This document shows, one piece after another, positions 52,832 through 60,599 of a stretch of 64,000 bases of DNA. This DNA is from Planctobacterium sp965279005. Its GTDB lineage: Bacteria > Pseudomonadota > Gammaproteobacteria > Enterobacterales > Alteromonadaceae. The notes beneath the pieces were generated by a model, which was not told the origin of the DNA, ran no database searches, and worked only from the letters and a program-made list of their open reading frames with translations. The DNA is taken from contig CBDIHK010000030.1 in the NCBI GenBank assembly GCA_965279005.1, forward strand, positions 558,001 through 622,000, given 5' to 3'. Positions within the stretch are counted from its first letter, which is position 1. Each line of letters starts with the position of its first letter. The position numbers were made by a program, and so were the translations under genes.

Positions 52832-53439
52832 TCGACGCCTTATGGCAGCAAGCTATTGCCCAAACTTGGCAAGAATGGCTTGCTGTCGCCCTAGCAGTCG
52901 CCTATGTATTGCTCGCAGCAAGGCAAAATATCTGGTGCTGGCCTGCCGCTTTAGTTAGCACGGCTATATACACATGGTTGTTTTGGGACGTGGCACTGTT
53001 TTTCCAATCCGCCCTTAATTTTTATTATTTGTTAATGGCGGTATATGGCTGGCTGCACTGGAAAAAACTGCAACATGAACAACCAGAAAAAGTAGGTACC
53101 TGGACGATAAAGCGCCACGTGGCTGTCATTTCATCAATCTTACTAGTAACCGCAGTTGTTTATGCCTCGACGGTTTGGCTATTCGCCACTGAAGTGATGC
53201 TGTTGGATGTGTTGGTGGCAATTGGTAGCGCTTTTGTCACTTTTTTGATGGCGCGTAAAGTACTGGAAAATTGGCTTTATTGGATTGTGCTAAACAGTAT
53301 GGCGGCATACCTCTACCTGTCTGCGGGACTTATGCCAACGGGCGTGTTATTTGCGTTCTATGTCGTTTTTGCGGCATATGGCTATTTCAAATGGCGGAAA
53401 TTCGCCAATCCTGATTTGCCAGATGTCCGTCCAGCCTAA
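52828..53439 (+). CDS. pnuT: PnuC-family thiamine transporter (PnuT), copy 1
   Basis: A 203-residue membrane protein with about seven hydrophobic segments. The PnuC signature is NIWCWPAALVSTAIYTWLFWDVALFFQSALNFYYLLMAVYGWLHW, followed in the second half by VLENWLYWIVLNSMAAYLYLSAG. In a TPP-riboswitch operon, PnuC relatives are assigned to thiamine uptake as PnuT. It moves the ligand over the inner membrane by facilitated diffusion, trapped later by phosphorylation. Coupled by a 4-bp overlap to the YkoF-like gene. Confidence 0.88.
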   Translation: MIDALWQQAIAQTWQEWLAVALAVAYVLLAARQNIWCWPAALVSTAIYTWLFWDVALFFQSALNFYYLLMAVYGWLHWKKLQHEQPEKVGTWTIKRHVAVISSILLVTAVVYASTVWLFATEVMLLDVLVAIGSAFVTFLMARKVLENWLYWIVLNSMAAYLYLSAGLMPTGVLFAFYVVFAAYGYFKWRKFANPDLPDVRPA

Positions 53440-53443
53440 ATTA

Positions 53444-53462
53444 TAGCTGGGCGAGTCCCAGC
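53444..53462 (+). terminator. Possible attenuating hairpin between the two pnu genes
   Basis: AGCTGGG and CCCAGCT pair around CGAGT, followed only by TTTAA. A weak terminator or a stabilising hairpin at the end of the first pnuT gene. The 138-bp gap to the next pnu gene may hold a second promoter. Confidence 0.4.
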
Positions 53463-53577
53463 TTTAACCGAGCGGCATTACCGGCATATACATGTTAAGC
53501 ATTGTTTTCTTTCATGAATTGTGCAAAATCATAGTTCAAAATAATTATAAGAAGATAAAACAGGCAGCTGGACTATC

Positions 53578-54192
53578 GTGGGCATTATTGATTTTGCGAC
53601 TCACCCAATCACCGAGTTGATGGCTATTTTGAGCTTTTTGCTGTACGTGGTTTTGTGTGCCAAGGGCAATATTTGGTGTTGGGCCGCGGGTTTCCTCACT
53701 GCATTTTTGTATACCTTTATCTTTTTAGGTGTGCATCTTCCAGCGCAAGTTACCCTCAATATCTTATATATGGTCATGGCAATTTGGGGCTGGTCTGCTT
53801 GGCTGGAAGACAAGCCGAAAGGAGCCAAAAGCAAATATAGCTATTGGTCGTGGCGCTATCACTTAATGATATTCCCTGCGTTGATTTTGATCCTTTGGGG
53901 CAGTGTGTGGCTGTTCCCCTTTGTCTTCCAACACGATCTGGTTTATTTGGACGCCGCCGCCACTGTCGGCGGCATTTACGCCACCATCCTAACTATCTAC
54001 CGGAAAATTGAAAGTTGGATCTATTGGATGGCCCTTAATGCATTGACATACTTCTTGTACTTTGAAGAAGGCTTAACCCAGACCGCACTGCTATCTATTT
54101 TTAATACCTTTATATCAGTTTACGGTTTTATAAACTGGCGCAAGTACCGAAAACTAGAGATCCAGCGAAACCTAGCTGCAGGAGCCCAATAA
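53578..54192 (+). CDS. PnuC-family transporter, copy 2
   Basis: A 204-residue membrane protein (GTG start) with the same architecture as copy 1: GNIWCWAAGFLTAFLYTFIFLGVHLPAQVTLNILYMVMAIWGWSAW and IESWIYWMALNALTYFLYFEEG. It is clearly diverged from copy 1. It is followed without gap by the kinase gene, which fits a uptake-and-trap pair. Its ligand may be thiamine, a thiamine fragment or another vitamin such as nicotinamide riboside; sequence alone cannot decide. Confidence 0.85.
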   Translation: MGIIDFATHPITELMAILSFLLYVVLCAKGNIWCWAAGFLTAFLYTFIFLGVHLPAQVTLNILYMVMAIWGWSAWLEDKPKGAKSKYSYWSWRYHLMIFPALILILWGSVWLFPFVFQHDLVYLDAAATVGGIYATILTIYRKIESWIYWMALNALTYFLYFEEGLTQTALLSIFNTFISVYGFINWRKYRKLEIQRNLAAGAQ

Positions 54193-54996
54193 ATGCAGGA
54201 CTTAGCTTGGGAAATTAAAACCAAGCTGCAAAGGGAGTTTTTTAGGCAGGACGGTGAGATCTCCTGTGCGCCATTCGCTAGTTCGGCGAGCAATAATATC
54301 TTTCAAGTAAATGCCAATGGTGCGATTTACTTGGCCAAACATCTAGCCACAAACCCCCTGTATACCGGCAGCAGGCAGTCCCAATTTGACCTGCAAACCG
54401 AACTTTATGGCGCCGGCATCGCAGCGGAACCGATTTATTTAAGCAAAGATAACAGCATTTGGTTGGAGCGCTGGCTCCCGCATAGCCAAATATCCGGTGC
54501 AGTAACCGATACGGCGTTGCAATTGGCAGAGGCAATGTACATTGTGCATCAACTTGAACCAGGCTCTGCCAAGCAGGTGGATCTAGTGGGAAATTTGCAA
54601 CGCTATATTGAGATTATCAATGCAGCGGCCGCCAGCAATGGGAATAGAGCTGCCATGCTGGAAGAGGTGGAAGCCGCATTAGTGCAGTGTGAGGATATCT
54701 GTTTCTGCCACAATGATTTATCGGCAGCACACGTTTTAAGTGCCAAGCCATACATGGTTGTTGATTGGGAATATGCGGGCCTGGGCTGTCGCTATTTTGA
54801 TTTGGCATCTACAATCAAGGTCAACGCATTCATTGGGGAGACAAAACTTACCTTTATGAAAGCGTATTCTACACGATCTGGCATCGCCATGGCGGAGTTG
54901 CAACAACAGGTAAACAGGTACATGCCTATTGTAGATTTTACCTACGAGTTGTGGCATAACGCCTATTCAACAATTACAACTATATCGGGAGCCTGA
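54193..54996 (+). CDS. Aminoglycoside/choline kinase-like phosphotransferase (ThiK-type)
   Basis: 267 residues of the APH/choline-kinase fold. N-lobe features are SNNIFQVNANGAIYLAKHLA. The catalytic loop is FCHNDLSAAHVL and the Mg site is VVDWEYAGLGCRYFDLAS. The usual catalytic-loop Asn (HNDLxxxN) is replaced by His. Location in the thiamine unit suggests phosphorylation of imported thiamine, as for E. coli ThiK. The ATG directly follows the pnu stop codon, so translation is coupled. Confidence 0.8.
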   Translation: MQDLAWEIKTKLQREFFRQDGEISCAPFASSASNNIFQVNANGAIYLAKHLATNPLYTGSRQSQFDLQTELYGAGIAAEPIYLSKDNSIWLERWLPHSQISGAVTDTALQLAEAMYIVHQLEPGSAKQVDLVGNLQRYIEIINAAAASNGNRAAMLEEVEAALVQCEDICFCHNDLSAAHVLSAKPYMVVDWEYAGLGCRYFDLASTIKVNAFIGETKLTFMKAYSTRSGIAMAELQQQVNRYMPIVDFTYELWHNAYSTITTISGA

Positions 54997-55004
54997 GAGG
55001 TAGT

Positions 55005-55853
55005 ATGGGCATCGCAATCACCGCACAAGAAAAAGCTATTTTACAGAAAATCAGCATTCCACCCCGTCCAGAAGCGTTAATCAAAATCGGTGAAGAAGCG
55101 AAAAAGCCGGAACCCAATGTATCCCGTATTGCTTCCACCATCGCCGCTGACGTCGGGATTTCCTCGGCGGTGTTGCAAGTGGTCAATTCTGCCGCGTTTA
55201 GGCGGGCAAAAGAAATCCAATCCATCCAGCAGGCGGTCATGACTTTGGGCTTCAAACGGCTGCTGCCTTTGGTTAAATCAGTGGCGCTAAAAAGCTCAAT
55301 GGGGCAGGCTGATAAGCTGGCAAGTTTTTGGGAAACCGCCACCAGCATCGCCAATGCGGCTTCAATTAGTGCGGATTTGTTGCAAAAACCAGCCTTAAAA
55401 GATCACTCCTACATGTTAGGCTTGTTCCACAATGCCGGTATCCCGATCATGTTGCTGCAATATGATGACTACCCAGAAATTATGGCGGTTGCGTCAGAGC
55501 AAGGCTGGCCAGAAACAGTAGAACAAGAGCGTACCCGCTATGGCACGTCCCATACGACTATTAGTGCAATCCTCGGGCAAAAGTGGAAATTACCCGCGGT
55601 AATGATTGAAGTGATTTACTACCAGCAGGATGTTGAAGGTATGTATACCTCTGGTGAATTGTCCTCTACTGCGCTCGATTTACTGTCTGTGCTTAAACTT
55701 GCGAGGCACGGTGTCCAATACGATGCGACGGGAAGCCCTAATGATCCTGAATGGGCACAGGTTGAAGATCCTATAATGGAACGTTACAACTTGTCTGAGG
55801 TCGAAATAGAGAACCTTAGGGAGCAACTATTAGAAAAAATGTCAGAGACCTAG
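55005..55853 (+). CDS. HDOD-domain protein
   Basis: 282 residues with an HDOD domain across residues 15-215 (ISIPPRPEALIKIGEEAKKPEPNVSRIASTIAADVGISSAVLQVVNSAAFRRAKEIQSIQQAVMTLGFKRLL). HDOD is related to HD phosphohydrolases but lacks the metal-binding HD pair, so the protein is probably a signalling scaffold without hydrolase activity. It starts 8 bp after the ThiK-like gene with GAGAGG upstream and may be cotranscribed, although no functional link to thiamine is evident. Confidence 0.88.
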   Translation: MGIAITAQEKAILQKISIPPRPEALIKIGEEAKKPEPNVSRIASTIAADVGISSAVLQVVNSAAFRRAKEIQSIQQAVMTLGFKRLLPLVKSVALKSSMGQADKLASFWETATSIANAASISADLLQKPALKDHSYMLGLFHNAGIPIMLLQYDDYPEIMAVASEQGWPETVEQERTRYGTSHTTISAILGQKWKLPAVMIEVIYYQQDVEGMYTSGELSSTALDLLSVLKLARHGVQYDATGSPNDPEWAQVEDPIMERYNLSEVEIENLREQLLEKMSET

Positions 55854-55998
55854 CCGGAAAAATGCTTGGCAGTGGCCATAAGTTGTGCGTTTCGCTTATA
55901 AAGTGCGCGATTTTGCAGTGTATTCAAACAGATGGTGAAAAGTGCTTTACCTTTTGATTTTTCCCAGTAAAATGCCGCGTCCAGTGCTTGAGCACATT

Positions 55999-56075
55999 AG
56001 GGGTGTAGTTCCAATTGGTAGAACAGCGGTCTCCAAAACCGACGGTTGGGGGTTCGAATCCCTCCACCCCTGCCA
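55999..56075 (+). tRNA. tRNA-Trp (anticodon CCA)
   Basis: A complete cloverleaf with acceptor AGGGGTG/CACCCCT, anticodon loop CTCCAAA giving anticodon CCA, T arm GGGGG-TTCGAAT-CCCTC, and encoded CCA. It closely resembles E. coli tRNA-Trp. It lies 17 bp upstream of holD. Confidence 0.95.
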
Positions 56076-56092
56076 CTTCTAGCTGGTGAAAT

Positions 56093-56620
56093 ATGGATCC
56101 GAAAGTTGCCTATCAACAAGCCGTACTCGGCCAACTCGGTATCACTTCTTGGCGGCTCACTGACCCTGGCCTGCTTGCCGATGCCAGCGAAAACACCATA
56201 ATCCCAACAGCACCTGGTACTGGCTCTGTGCAGCAACTAGAAACTACTGCGGAAACCATAGCCACAGTTGAAACCGCATCAAATGCAGAGTCAACAGAAG
56301 TCGAAGCAGAACAGCAGCCAACAATCACCATTGAGCAACCTGTGGTTGTGGAAACTGAATTGCACCAGGCGGTGTTAATAGATACCCAGTTGCCACAAAT
56401 ATTGGTTAGCGACATTAAAACCGCTTGCACTGGGTTGGGCCTAAAGGTGTGGTCATCTGACAATCTAGATGAACAAGACCGCTTTGTGTTGGCGCTGGCG
56501 GTTAACCCGTCGCTGCTGACCCGATCTGATACCTGTATTGATCTCGATGCCGTTCCTTTAAACCCAGACATAAAACGCGATATCTGGCAGTCACTGCTCG
56601 CTTGTGCTGACAATGAATGA
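56093..56620 (+). CDS. holD: DNA polymerase III psi subunit
   Basis: 175 residues. The N terminus AVLGQLGITSWRLTDPG matches the HolD consensus (QLGI..W.LR.PG), which in E. coli binds chi. The C-terminal part (LVSDIKTACTGLGLKVW ... DIKRDIWQSLLAC) matches the psi fold. A low-complexity Thr/Glu/Val insert (about 45-100) makes it longer than E. coli HolD (137). The holD-rimI overlap and the nearby prfC mirror the E. coli order. Confidence 0.8.
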   Translation: MDPKVAYQQAVLGQLGITSWRLTDPGLLADASENTIIPTAPGTGSVQQLETTAETIATVETASNAESTEVEAEQQPTITIEQPVVVETELHQAVLIDTQLPQILVSDIKTACTGLGLKVWSSDNLDEQDRFVLALAVNPSLLTRSDTCIDLDAVPLNPDIKRDIWQSLLACADNE

Positions 56621-57074
56621 ATCCCCAGTAACTTTAAATTTCCAACCGCTTGATAGCCTAAACTACGAACCTGCGTTTAAATTACAGACCGCATGCCACT
56701 CTTTTCCCTGGTCGCGCAAAGTATTTTTGGACTGCCTTACCCCGCCTTATGTGGCAGAACAGTTGGTTGAAGGGGGCGAAATCCAGGGCTATTTGGTGGC
56801 GTTAATGGTTTCGGTGGAAGCGACACTCATGGATATTGGCGTAGCGAAGGCGTCCAGGGGCAGGGGGCACGGCAAAGCGCTATTGCACAGGTTTATAGAT
56901 ATTGCCAAGGTCAAAGGCGCCCAGGAGGCGTGGTTGGAGGTGCGGGCGTCAAACCAGGTTGCCATCAAGCTGTACCGTCAATTTGGCTTTGAATTGGTGG
57001 AAACTCGCAAGGGCTACTATCCCGACGCCGATGGCAGGGAAGATGGCCTAATAATGAAGCTGGAATTCGACTAG
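56613..57074 (+). CDS. rimI: Ribosomal protein S18 alanine N-acetyltransferase
   Basis: About 153 residues of GNAT fold. FQPLDSLNYEPAFKLQTACHSFPWSRKVFLDCL matches RimI, then the acetyl-CoA loop VAKASRGRGHGKALLHRF and the C-terminal NQVAIKLYRQFGFELVETRKGYYP. It acetylates the N terminus of S18. I chose the ATG at 56613, overlapping the holD stop; a GTG at 56604 would add three codons. Confidence 0.94.
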   Translation: MNESPVTLNFQPLDSLNYEPAFKLQTACHSFPWSRKVFLDCLTPPYVAEQLVEGGEIQGYLVALMVSVEATLMDIGVAKASRGRGHGKALLHRFIDIAKVKGAQEAWLEVRASNQVAIKLYRQFGFELVETRKGYYPDADGREDGLIMKLEFD

Positions 57075-57213
57075 CTTGGAAAACCATTCAAAAAGCGCAT
57101 AATCACAAACAATTAAAGCCCGTTCCCTTTAAATTCCATTCAAAACCAAGGCCGTTACAGGTATACTCCGCAGCCAATTTAGTAACAGTCAATTTCTAGC
57201 GAAAAACCCAAAT

Positions 57214-58791
57214 ATGTCTTACCAAGAAGAAGTCGATAAACGTCGTACGTTCGCTATTATTAGCCACCCGGATGCCGGTAAAACTACCATTACCGAAAAA
57301 GTCCTATTATTCGGGAATGCCTTGCAAAAAGCCGGTACCGTAAAAGGCAAAAAGTCAGGCCAGCACGCCAAATCTGACTGGATGGAAATGGAAAAAGAAC
57401 GGGGTATCTCGGTCACCACCTCGGTTATGCAGTTTCCCTATGATGACAAGCTCGTCAACTTGCTCGACACTCCCGGGCACGAAGACTTCTCGGAAGACAC
57501 CTACCGTACCTTGACTGCTGTAGATTCCTGTTTGATGGTGATCGATTCGGCAAAAGGCGTTGAGGCAAGGACCATTAAGTTAATGGAAGTCACCCGCTTG
57601 CGCACCACGCCGATTGTCACCTTTATGAATAAGCTCGATAGGGATATCCGGGATCCGATTGAGCTGCTGGACGAAGTAGAAGAAGTGCTAGATATCAAAT
57701 GCGCGCCGATTACCTGGCCTATTGGCATGGGCAAAGAGTTTAAAGGCGTCTACCATTTGCTGCGTGATGAAACCATTTTGTACCAAACCGGTATGGGTCA
57801 CACGATCCAGGATGGCAAAGTTATCAAAGGTTTGGACAATCCGGAACTAGACGAAGCTATCGGCCACTATGCAGAAGAGCTTCGCGATATGCTGGAGCTA
57901 GTGCAGGGCGCATCCCATGAATTTGTCTTGGAAGAGTTTTTGGCTGGCCAGTTGACGCCGGTATTTTTCGGTACGGCTTTGGGCAACTTTGGTGTTGACC
58001 ATATGTTGGACGGTTTGACTGAATGGGCGCCTAAACCCCAGTCACGTGAGACCCATGACAGGACAGTAACTGCTGATGAAACCAAGTTCACTGGTTTTGT
58101 CTTTAAGATCCAAGCCAACATGGATCCCAAGCACCGTGACCGGATTGCCTTTTGCCGTATCGTTTCAGGTAAATACGAAAAGGGCATGAAGATGTTCCAG
58201 CCCCGCATTGGCAAAGACGTGAGGATTTCTGATGCCTTGACCTTCCTGGCGGGTGACCGCGCGGTACTACAAGAAGCCTATGCTGGCGATATCATTGGTT
58301 TGCACAACCACGGTTCAATCCAAATCGGCGATACTTTTAGCGCGGGAGAAAAATTACAGTTTACCGGTATCCCTAACTTTGCGCCGGAACTGTTCAAGCG
58401 CATCCGGCTCAAAGATCCTTTGAAAATGAAACAGTTGCAAAAAGGCCTTATCCAACTTTCGGAAGAAGGCGCAGTGCAGGTGTTTAGGCCGCTGATGAAC
58501 AATGATTTGATTGTGGGTGCTGTGGGTGTGCTGCAGTTTGATGTGGTCGTTGCCAGGTTGAAGTCTGAATACAACGTAGATGCCATGTACGAGCCAGTAA
58601 ATGTGGCAACTGCCCGCTGGGTAACTGCCGATGACCCGAAAAAAATCGATGACTTTAGGCGTAAAGCCCAGGCTAACTTGGCGCTAGACGGTGGCGACAA
58701 CCTCACTTATATTGCCCCGACCATGGTCAACCTTTCCATAACCCAAGAACGTCACCCAGACGTGGTGTTCCACCACACACGTGAACACTAA
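57214..58791 (+). CDS. prfC: Peptide chain release factor 3
   Basis: A 525-residue translational GTPase that recycles RF1/RF2 from the ribosome. G1 is SHPDAGKTTITE, the switch region is ERGISVTTSVMQF, G3 is DTPGHEDFSEDTYRTL and G4 is NKLDRD. Domains II and III follow, with RFG-like segments near the C terminus (ITQERHPDVVFHHTREH). Length and all motifs fit RF3. argS begins 14 bp downstream. Confidence 0.98.
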   Translation: MSYQEEVDKRRTFAIISHPDAGKTTITEKVLLFGNALQKAGTVKGKKSGQHAKSDWMEMEKERGISVTTSVMQFPYDDKLVNLLDTPGHEDFSEDTYRTLTAVDSCLMVIDSAKGVEARTIKLMEVTRLRTTPIVTFMNKLDRDIRDPIELLDEVEEVLDIKCAPITWPIGMGKEFKGVYHLLRDETILYQTGMGHTIQDGKVIKGLDNPELDEAIGHYAEELRDMLELVQGASHEFVLEEFLAGQLTPVFFGTALGNFGVDHMLDGLTEWAPKPQSRETHDRTVTADETKFTGFVFKIQANMDPKHRDRIAFCRIVSGKYEKGMKMFQPRIGKDVRISDALTFLAGDRAVLQEAYAGDIIGLHNHGSIQIGDTFSAGEKLQFTGIPNFAPELFKRIRLKDPLKMKQLQKGLIQLSEEGAVQVFRPLMNNDLIVGAVGVLQFDVVVARLKSEYNVDAMYEPVNVATARWVTADDPKKIDDFRRKAQANLALDGGDNLTYIAPTMVNLSITQERHPDVVFHHTREH

Positions 58792-58805
58792 GCAAGGCGC
58801 AACAG

Positions 58806-60542
58806 ATGAATATACACCAACTATTACTCGAGAAATTTAAAGCTGCTTTGTTGGCCATTGGCGCGCCAGAAAATGCACCGGCACCCTTGACCCAAAGTAC
58901 CCGCGCGGGCTTTGGCGACTACCAGTTCAATGGCGCTATGGCGCTGGCTAAGCAGCTAAAACAAAAGCCCCGCGATATTGCGCAAAGCATTGTTGATGTG
59001 GTGGAGCTAGACGGGATTGCAGAAAAGCTGGAAATTGCCGGCCCTGGTTTTATCAATATCCACTTGGATAAAAATTTCTTGGCAAGCCAGGTACAAACCA
59101 TTGTTAGCAGTGAAAAGCTAGGCTATGAAAAAGCGAATCCGCTAAAAGTCGTGGTAGATTACTCGTCACCAAACCTTGCCAAAGAAATGCACGTTGGCCA
59201 TTTGCGCTCCACCATCATTGGAGATGCCGTGGTAAAAACCTTGGAGTTTATGGGGCATGAGGTGATCCGCCAAAACCATATGGGTGATTGGGGCACCCAA
59301 TTTGGCATGTTGCTTGCGCACTTTAGCGACCAGCTGGCAAGCAACGCAGTCGCCGAAACGGCGCTGGCAGACTTGGAAGAGTTCTACCGAGATGCCAAAG
59401 TGCGCTTTGACCAAGAACAAGGTTTTGCTGACCGCGCCAGGGAACAAGTGGTTAAGCTGCAAAGCGGTGACGAGCAATGCATGGTGCTTTGGCACCAGTT
59501 TATCGATATCTCTATTGCCCACAGTGAAGAGGTATACGAAAAGCTGGGTGTAACCCTGAAACGTGAACACGTAATGGGCGAGAGCGCCTATAACGACCAA
59601 CTAGCCGATATTATTGAAAAGCTTGAGTCTCAAGGCATTGCTGTCGAAGACCAAGGTGCAAAGGTTGTCTTTATTGAAGAGTTGGCGGACAAAGATGGTA
59701 ACCCGGCTGTGTATATCGTGCAGAAGTCCGGCGGTGGCTACTTGTATTCCACTACGGATTTAGCGGCGATGCGCTACCGCTCCTTTGATTTGGCTGCGGA
59801 TCGCAATTTGATCTTTACTGACGCCCGCCAGGCTTTGCACTTTAAACAAACTGAAATTGTGGGTCGTAAAGCCGGTTTTAGTCGTCCAGAAACCACTTAC
59901 GAGCACTGTCCATTCGGCATGATGTTGGGGAAGGACGGTAAGCCTTTTAAAACCCGCAGTGGCGGCACAATTAAGCTTGCCGATTTACTCGATGAGGCCG
60001 TGGAAAGGGCTTACAAGCTAGTATCGGAGCGGGATTCTGATTTATCAGCCGATGAGCGGCACGAAGTGGCGCGCAAAGTCGGTATCGGTGCGGTTAAATA
60101 TGCCGATTTAAGTAAAAACCGCACCACCGACTACATCTTCAACTGGGATACCATGCTCAGTTTTGAGGGCAATACCGCGCCATACTTGCAGTATGCTTAC
60201 ACTCGGGTCATGAGTATATTCCGCAAGGCGGGAGTTGGGTTTGGCCAATTGGATACAGCCGTTAGCCTTGTGCAAGAGCAAGAAAAAACATTGGCATTGA
60301 AATTGGTACAGCTAGTAGAAGCACTAGAGCAAGTTTCTTCGGAAGCAACACCGCACGTGTTGTGTAGCTACCTATATGATTTGGCCAGTAGCTTTATGAG
60401 TTTTTACGAAGCGTGCCCAATCTTGAAATCGGATGTTGCTGAAGAGGTCAGACAAAGCCGCTTAATGTTGGCAACAGCTACTGCCAAAACCCTTAAGTTG
60501 GGCTTGGATCTGCTTGGCATTGATACCATGGATAGGATGTAG
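58806..60542 (+). CDS. argS: Arginyl-tRNA synthetase
   Basis: A 578-residue class I synthetase. An N-terminal Add1 domain precedes the HIGH motif HVGHLRST in SSPNLAKEMHVGHLRSTIIGD. The catalytic core contains QNHMGDWGTQFGML and the KMSKS-region equivalent GKPFKTRSGGTIKLADLL. The DALR-type anticodon domain (AYTRVMSIFRKAG) ends in LLGIDTMDRM, as is typical. It charges tRNA-Arg. A strong terminator follows at 60572. Confidence 0.98.
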   Translation: MNIHQLLLEKFKAALLAIGAPENAPAPLTQSTRAGFGDYQFNGAMALAKQLKQKPRDIAQSIVDVVELDGIAEKLEIAGPGFINIHLDKNFLASQVQTIVSSEKLGYEKANPLKVVVDYSSPNLAKEMHVGHLRSTIIGDAVVKTLEFMGHEVIRQNHMGDWGTQFGMLLAHFSDQLASNAVAETALADLEEFYRDAKVRFDQEQGFADRAREQVVKLQSGDEQCMVLWHQFIDISIAHSEEVYEKLGVTLKREHVMGESAYNDQLADIIEKLESQGIAVEDQGAKVVFIEELADKDGNPAVYIVQKSGGGYLYSTTDLAAMRYRSFDLAADRNLIFTDARQALHFKQTEIVGRKAGFSRPETTYEHCPFGMMLGKDGKPFKTRSGGTIKLADLLDEAVERAYKLVSERDSDLSADERHEVARKVGIGAVKYADLSKNRTTDYIFNWDTMLSFEGNTAPYLQYAYTRVMSIFRKAGVGFGQLDTAVSLVQEQEKTLALKLVQLVEALEQVSSEATPHVLCSYLYDLASSFMSFYEACPILKSDVAEEVRQSRLMLATATAKTLKLGLDLLGIDTMDRM

Positions 60543-60571
60543 GATAGGGCTTAATAGCCAGTTTAGGAAGA

Positions 60572-60599
60572 GAAAAACCGCCGATTTGGCGGTTTTTTT
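60572..60599 (+). terminator. argS intrinsic terminator
   Basis: AAAAACCGCC and GGCGGTTTTTTT pair around GATTT, ending in a seven-T run at 60593-60599. The group II intron seems to begin right after it. Confidence 0.92.
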
